From Minwuia thermotolerans (lineage in GTDB: Bacteria > Pseudomonadota > Alphaproteobacteria > Minwuiales > Minwuiaceae): a stretch of DNA of 64,000 bases. Location of the stretch: positions 152,377-216,376 of the forward strand of contig NZ_PIGG01000065.1 in NCBI RefSeq assembly GCF_002924445.1. Direction: 5' to 3'. The notes under the pieces were generated by a model. That model was not told the DNA's origin and did no database searches. It saw only the letters and a program-made list of their open reading frames with translations. Of the stretch, positions 59,991 through 64,000 are shown one piece after another; position 1 is the stretch's first letter, and every line of letters begins with the position of its first letter. Position numbers and translations under genes: made by a program.

Positions 59991-62103
59991 GCCGCACGCG
60001 CCGGTGACGGCGCCCGCCCTGCCGCCGGAGCAGCGTCTCGACATGCCCCGCCAGGCGGTTGACGGCACGCGGGCGCCGCGGGTCGGCGGCTGGCGCAATA
60101 CCCTGTCCGTCTTCCTGGCCCGCATTCTCGTCGCGGCCGGCTCGGTGGCGCTGACGGCATTCGGCGTCCACGAGATGTACCGGGTTCTGGCGACCGACGG
60201 CGTCACCAGCCTGCAGTGGCTGTTTCTTGCGCTCTTCGCGGTCAATTTCACCTGGATCAGCTTCGCCGGCTGCCAGGCCGTGGTGGGCTTCATCGCGCTG
60301 CTCGCACCGGCGCCGCGGCGGCTGCGCCGCCCGGTCGGCGGGGCGCTGCCCGGCATCCGGACCGCGGTGCTGTTTCCGGTCTATTGCGAGCGGCCGGGCC
60401 GCGTTGCGGCTTCGATCGGAGCGATCGCCCGCGGACTGGCCGCCGTGGCGCCCGATCGTTTCGCCGTCTTCGTGCTGAGCGACACCAACCGGCCGGACGC
60501 CTGGGTCGAGGAGGAAGTCGTCTATTCGGGGCTGGTCCGCGAATCCGATCCGCGCTGTCCTGTCTATTACCGTCATCGCCGCCGCAACACGGAGCGCAAG
60601 GCCGGCAACATCGCGGACTGGGTGATGCGCTGGGGCGGCGGCTACGAGGCGATGGCGGTGCTGGACGCCGACAGCGTAATGGCGCCGGAGACGCTGGTGG
60701 AGATGGCGCGGCGGATCGAGTCCGATCCCGGTCTCGGCCTGCTTCAGACCGCGCCGGCGGTATGGCGCGCCGAAAGTCTCTACGGCCGCATGCAGCAATT
60801 TGCCAACCGCTGCTACGGCCCTGTCGTGACCCGCGGCCTGGCGGCCTGGCACGGACGCGACGGCAACTTCTGGGGTCACAATGCGATCATCCGCACCTGC
60901 GCCTTCGCGGCGGCAGCGCGCCTGCCGGAACTGCGCGGACGCCCGCCCTTCGGCGGGCACGTGCTCAGCCACGACTTCATAGAGGCCGCGCTGCTGCGCC
61001 GGGCGGGCTATGGCATCCGTCTCGACGCAGACCTCGCCGGCAGCTTCGAGGAGGCCCCGCCCGCGCTGCAGGACGTGATCGTGCGCGATCGCCGCTGGTG
61101 CCAGGGCAACCTGCAGCATGCGCGCTTTCTGTTGGCGCAGGGGCTGGTGCTGCCGTCGAGGCTGCATCTCCTGTCCGGGATAATGGCCTATCTCAGTTCG
61201 CCGCTATGGCTGATGCTGGTCGTCGTCGGTCTGGTGCTCGCGGCCCAGGCCCTGGTGGGCCAGCCGGGCTATTTCGCCGGTCCGTCCCTGTTTCCCGTCT
61301 GGCCGGTCTTCGATTCCGAACGCGCGGTTGAACTGTTTCTCTTCTCGACCGCGATCCTGCTCGCGCCGAAGGCGATGGGTGTCGTCGTCGTCCTGCTCGA
61401 CGCCCGCCAGCGTCGGACCTTCGGCGGCTCCTTCCGGCTGATCGGCGGCGCACTGGCGGAGACCGTTCTCTCGGCGCTCTACGCGCCCGTGATGATGATC
61501 GCGCAGAGCCGTCTCGTCGCCGAGGTGCTGAGTGGTCGGGACAGCGGCTGGAAGCCGCAGCGCCGCGACGACGGCCGGGTTCCGTTTGCAGCGGCGCTGA
61601 AGGCGCATCGCCTGCAGATCGCGGCCGGCGCCGGTCTGGGCGCACTGGCCTTCCAGCTCAATCCCGATCTCCTGCTCTGGCTGGCGCCGGTGAGCGGCGG
61701 CCTGATCTCCGCGGGTGTGCTCGAGTGGGCAAGTGGCAGCGCGCGCCTCGGCAGCGCGTTGCGCCGCGCAGGGCTGTTGCTGACGCCCGAGGAGGGGCCG
61801 GCGCGGCCGGCGATCCTGACCGAGGTGGAGCGTCACGCCGGGTTTCGGGAGAATTTCCCGGCTGCCCCTGCGCTCCAGCGGCTCGCCGACGATGCGGCGC
61901 TGCGGCAATGGCACCTGGCGCAACTGCCGGGCGGGGCCGTGGATCCGGCCTTCGATGCCGAAGCATTGGTGGCTCGCGCCAAGGCGGAACTGGCGGGCGA
62001 CCTGACCGCGCTGCAGCACTGGTTGACGCCCTCGGAAGCGATCGCGCTGCTGCACGACACCGAGCGCGTCGCGGGCCTGCAGACGGCGCGGCGCGCCGCC
62101 TGA
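59938..62103 (+). CDS. opgH: Glucans biosynthesis glucosyltransferase OpgH
   Basis: A ~721-residue inner-membrane GT2 enzyme with about seven to eight TM segments (near residues 60-85, 95-120 and clustered after ~405). The catalytic D-D-RxxRW pattern includes VLDADSVMAPE and RDRRWCQGN. It elongates osmoregulated periplasmic glucan from UDP-glucose. The start is uncertain: ATG 59938 or 59941, or the GTG 59920, all inside the end of opgD; no clear ribosome site was seen. It forms an operon with opgD. Confidence 0.85.
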   Translation: MMSLSERPGSTVGRPRVEPHAPVTAPALPPEQRLDMPRQAVDGTRAPRVGGWRNTLSVFLARILVAAGSVALTAFGVHEMYRVLATDGVTSLQWLFLALFAVNFTWISFAGCQAVVGFIALLAPAPRRLRRPVGGALPGIRTAVLFPVYCERPGRVAASIGAIARGLAAVAPDRFAVFVLSDTNRPDAWVEEEVVYSGLVRESDPRCPVYYRHRRRNTERKAGNIADWVMRWGGGYEAMAVLDADSVMAPETLVEMARRIESDPGLGLLQTAPAVWRAESLYGRMQQFANRCYGPVVTRGLAAWHGRDGNFWGHNAIIRTCAFAAAARLPELRGRPPFGGHVLSHDFIEAALLRRAGYGIRLDADLAGSFEEAPPALQDVIVRDRRWCQGNLQHARFLLAQGLVLPSRLHLLSGIMAYLSSPLWLMLVVVGLVLAAQALVGQPGYFAGPSLFPVWPVFDSERAVELFLFSTAILLAPKAMGVVVVLLDARQRRTFGGSFRLIGGALAETVLSALYAPVMMIAQSRLVAEVLSGRDSGWKPQRRDDGRVPFAAALKAHRLQIAAGAGLGALAFQLNPDLLLWLAPVSGGLISAGVLEWASGSARLGSALRRAGLLLTPEEGPARPAILTEVERHAGFRENFPAAPALQRLADDAALRQWHLAQLPGGAVDPAFDAEALVARAKAELAGDLTALQHWLTPSEAIALLHDTERVAGLQTARRAA

Positions 62104-62127
62104 GCGCCGTCGGCTTGACCATATGTG

Positions 62128-62241
62128 TCAGGGGTCGGCCGCGAGCCCGGCCCACTCCATTTCGCCGGCGCGGATGGCCCGCTGCCGGAACTTCAGCGCG
62201 GCGGACAGGCAGTGAATCTGGACCCGCCCGCCGCCGATCAT
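62128..62241 (-). CDS. Small ORF immediately downstream of prs (possible short protein)
   Basis: An ATG at 62241 gives 37 residues. The same frame is open back to the TGA of prs, with only CGC at 62319 after that stop, so 63 codons are readable in frame with prs. Codon choice is strongly GC3-biased, and the content (RYVREWLGHQAASDYVPMIG, then ALKFRQRAIRAGEMEWAGL) looks like real protein. No ATG, GTG or TTG lies between the prs stop and 62241. I do not recognise it; it may be a short protein, a readthrough extension of prs, or a gene with an unusual start. Confidence 0.4.
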   Translation of the reverse strand: MIGGGRVQIHCLSAALKFRQRAIRAGEMEWAGLAADP

Positions 62242-62319
62242 AGGTACGTAATCGGAAGCGGCCTGATGGCCGAGCCACTCCCTGACATAGCGGACGGCGG
62301 TGAACCTGGTCCGCCCGCG

Positions 62320-63282
62320 TCAATTGTCTCCGTCAGGCGCCTTCTGGGCGATAATCGCCTCGGCCAGGATCGGCGCCGTCGACAGAACGGCGAGACGGTC
62401 GCCCAGCGCCTCCCGGATGGCCGGTGGCGTCGCGATCGTGTCCGTGACCACCATTTCCTCAAGCCCTGCGTCCGAAAGCGTGGCCACGGCCGGCTGGCTG
62501 AAGGCACCGTGCGTGGCGGCGGCCAGCACCTTTGCCGCGCCGGCATCGCGGCATCGGGCTGCGGCGCGGGCCAGCGTCGTGCCGGTGCTTATCATGTCGT
62601 CGAACAGGATCACCGTCCGCCCTTCGACATCGCCAACGAAATAGTCGCCGCTGACCTCGCCGCTGCTGCGACGCTTCTCGACGAAGCCCGAGGTTGGCTC
62701 GACGCCGAGCGCGGCGCCCAGCGCGCTGCGGAACTGTTCGGCCCGTTTGGTGCCGCCGACGTCAGGCGAAACGACCGCGATCCGTTCGCCCCGGAGACGC
62801 GACGCGAAATGACGGACGAACAGCGTGGTCGCCTCGACGTTGATCACCGGACGGCGAAAGGCATTCTCGAAGGCGGCGAGATTGTGCACGTCGACGGTAA
62901 GGACCGCGTCGACGTCAGCGGCCTCGAACATTCGGGCGACATATTTCGACGTGATCGGGTCACGGGATTTCGTGCGACGGTCTTTCCGCGCGTAGCAGAG
63001 ATAGGGCACGATCGCCGTCACCCTGTCGGCGCCTGCGTCCTTCAGCGCGGCGGCGAAGAACAGCAGGCGGCAGAGCTTGTCGTTCGCGCTGCGTCCCGGC
63101 TCGCCATGCAATGTGTGGAACACCAGCGCCTCCTGGCGCCAGACGTCGATCAGCGGCCTCGCCTTGTGCTCCCCGTCCTCGAATGCGCGTTCCTCGTGGT
63201 CGGCCGGCGCGATCTCGAGGGCCCGGGCGATGCGCTCGCCATATTCGTGCGACGTGTCGAGGGCGAAGAACAGCGGCGACAT
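62320..63282 (-). CDS. prs: Ribose-phosphate pyrophosphokinase (PRPP synthetase) family
   Basis: A 320-residue protein of the Prs family: LCYARKDRRTKSRDP, VLTVDVHNLAAFENAF, SPDVGGTKRAEQFR, and the PRPP loop VILFDDMISTGTTL. It makes PRPP from ribose-5-phosphate and ATP. It is a second-type Prs (N-terminal MSPLFFALDTSHEYGERIA), probably not the housekeeping copy, and begins within the stop of the upstream phosphoribosyltransferase (TGATG). The specific role in this operon is unknown. Confidence 0.85.
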   Translation of the reverse strand: MSPLFFALDTSHEYGERIARALEIAPADHEERAFEDGEHKARPLIDVWRQEALVFHTLHGEPGRSANDKLCRLLFFAAALKDAGADRVTAIVPYLCYARKDRRTKSRDPITSKYVARMFEAADVDAVLTVDVHNLAAFENAFRRPVINVEATTLFVRHFASRLRGERIAVVSPDVGGTKRAEQFRSALGAALGVEPTSGFVEKRRSSGEVSGDYFVGDVEGRTVILFDDMISTGTTLARAAARCRDAGAAKVLAAATHGAFSQPAVATLSDAGLEEMVVTDTIATPPAIREALGDRLAVLSTAPILAEAIIAQKAPDGDN

Positions 63283-63893
63283 CAGGTTTCTCCTTTTCCT
63301 GGATGGGCAACAACGCGCGTCGCCGGGTCGCGGGCGAGCATCTCGATCACTTCCGAGTCGCTTGTCTGATCGAACTTTCGATAGTGGATGCCGACGGCGT
63401 AGAGGTCGTGCGGCGCCTCAAGACAGACGACGCGGTCCGCCTCGAGGCGCAGGACCTCCAGCAGGCTGGCAGGAGCGACCGGCACGGCAAGGATGAGTTG
63501 GCGCGGTCTCTGCGCCCGCACCGATCGCAGCGCCGCCCGCGTGGTCGCGCCCGTCGCCACGCCGTCGTCGATCACGATGGCGATCCTCCCGGCGATTTCG
63601 GCACGGGGCCGCTGGCCAATATAGCGCCGGCGGCGCTCTGCGATCTCCTCGAGCGCTTTCATCTTCATGGCATCGAAACGGAGCCGGTCGATCCCGAGCG
63701 CGCGGATGACGTCCTCGTTGCGGACGATGGCGGGCGGTTCCCCTTCGGCAATTGCGCCCATGGCGAGCTCCGGCTGGCCCGGCGCACCGATCTTGCGGAC
63801 CAGCACGAGATCGAGCGGCGCGCGCAGCCTGTCCCCGGTCAGCGCCTTTGGGCCATTTTGATGTGATTGCCTAGCGGAGGATTTCTGGCTCAT
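63282..63893 (-). pseudogene. COG1926 phosphoribosyltransferase, 5' end truncated
   Basis: It reads as a PRTase from APLDLVLVRKIGAPGQPELAMGAIA onward, with the PRPP loop VIDDGVATGATT and the tail FDQTSDSEVIEML. The usual first ~45 residues of the family (including the first Rossmann strand with ALPRGG) are missing and are replaced by an unrelated sequence (MSQKSSARQSHQNGPKALTG) that belongs to the putative insertion element. The loss point is near 63830. The ATG at 63893 may still be read, but the product would lack the start of the fold, so it is probably inactive. The stop overlaps the prs start by one base. Confidence 0.7.
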
Positions 63894-64000
63894 CGTAACC
63901 GCCGAGGAGTGGAGATGAGACAGAAATCCGGTAAGCAAAGAGCCACGGTCGACCAGGCCGTGAAGGACATCCGCCGCAAGACCCGCAAGCACCATTCAGC
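63830..64000 (+). mobile_element. IS3-family insertion sequence, left end (runs off the window)
   Basis: A transposase gene begins at 63915 and is cut by the window edge. The most likely left terminus is at 63830 (TGTCCCCGGTCAGCG, starting with the TG used by IS3-type ends), exactly where the phosphoribosyltransferase homology stops. The right end and the target duplication are outside the window. Confidence 0.55.
63915..64000 (+). CDS. IS3-family transposase OrfA (3' partial)
   Basis: The visible N-terminus (MRQKSGKQRATVDQAVKDIR and onward to KHHSA) matches the characteristic start of OrfA proteins of an IS3 subgroup, preceding the HTH. GGAGTGGAG upstream provides a ribosome site. The gene continues past 64000; OrfB would normally follow by -1 frameshift. 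Confidence 0.75.
   Translation, partial: MRQKSGKQRATVDQAVKDIRRKTRKHHS

Noticed and set aside
62113..62129. TTGAC...GTCA palindrome after opgH as an FNR box
   Set aside because: The spacing between half-sites is wrong for the TTGAT-N4-ATCAA consensus.

Overview
The window is GC-rich, densely packed chromosomal DNA (about 55 protein genes, no rRNA or tRNA found) that reads as an alphaproteobacterium, probably a marine or halotolerant Rhodospirillales-like organism. Supporting this are an ectABC-ask ectoine operon with a divergent ectR, osmoregulated periplasmic glucan genes, a TRAP transporter, Shine-Dalgarno-led GTG and TTG starts, and many xenobiotic-type oxidoreductases. The taxon is inferred from gene style and is not proven.

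Layout: 1-8.5 kb holds a partial ThDP enzyme, an MFS carrier, an AurF-like diiron N-oxygenase, a methyltransferase, an AraC regulator, a DJ-1/PfpI protein, a fatty acid hydroxylase-like membrane enzyme and a transglutaminase-like protein. 8.5-16 kb holds a cold-shock gene whose only possible start is ATA, a short-chain dehydrogenase-fold protein carrying both halohydrin dehalogenase signatures, YaiI, YtoQ, an LLM flavoenzyme, a SprA-type metalloprotease and a Na+/H+ antiporter. 16-26 kb holds a GST, a Baeyer-Villiger monooxygenase (BVMO) behind a strong sigma70-like promoter, an amidase-TauD pair, an uncharacterised Cys-motif protein with pirin, MscS, and a carboxyltransferase. 26-31.6 kb is a leftward block of an N,N-dimethylformamidase-like enzyme, a thioesterase, a GrdB-like protein and a formate/nitrite channel, with a divergent LLM monooxygenase. 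31.6-38.3 kb holds a sensor kinase and the ectoine operon. 38.5-42.6 kb holds a PoxB-like ThDP enzyme, a 5-FTHF cyclo-ligase-like gene, a DUF2189 protein and a CBS-BON protein behind an FNR-type box.

42.8-50.2 kb is one 2476-residue subtilisin-like RTX protein built in blocks: S8 protease, P domain, then three successive RTX blocks, each closed by a serralysin-type cap, with five tandem ~118-residue superrepeats in the third block. 50.4-58.1 kb is a regulated catabolic unit: a GntR regulator divergent from TRAP QM-P, an acyl-CoA ligase and a second BVMO. 58.5-62.1 kb is opgG/D-opgH. The right edge holds a PRPP synthetase-like gene followed in frame by a small ORF, and a COG1926 phosphoribosyltransferase whose 5' end appears to have been removed by an IS3-family element that runs off the window.

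The points most worth following are the halohydrin dehalogenase candidate, the ATA-start cold-shock gene, the formamidase-formate channel block, the modular RTX protease and the IS-truncated phosphoribosyltransferase with its neighbouring small ORF.
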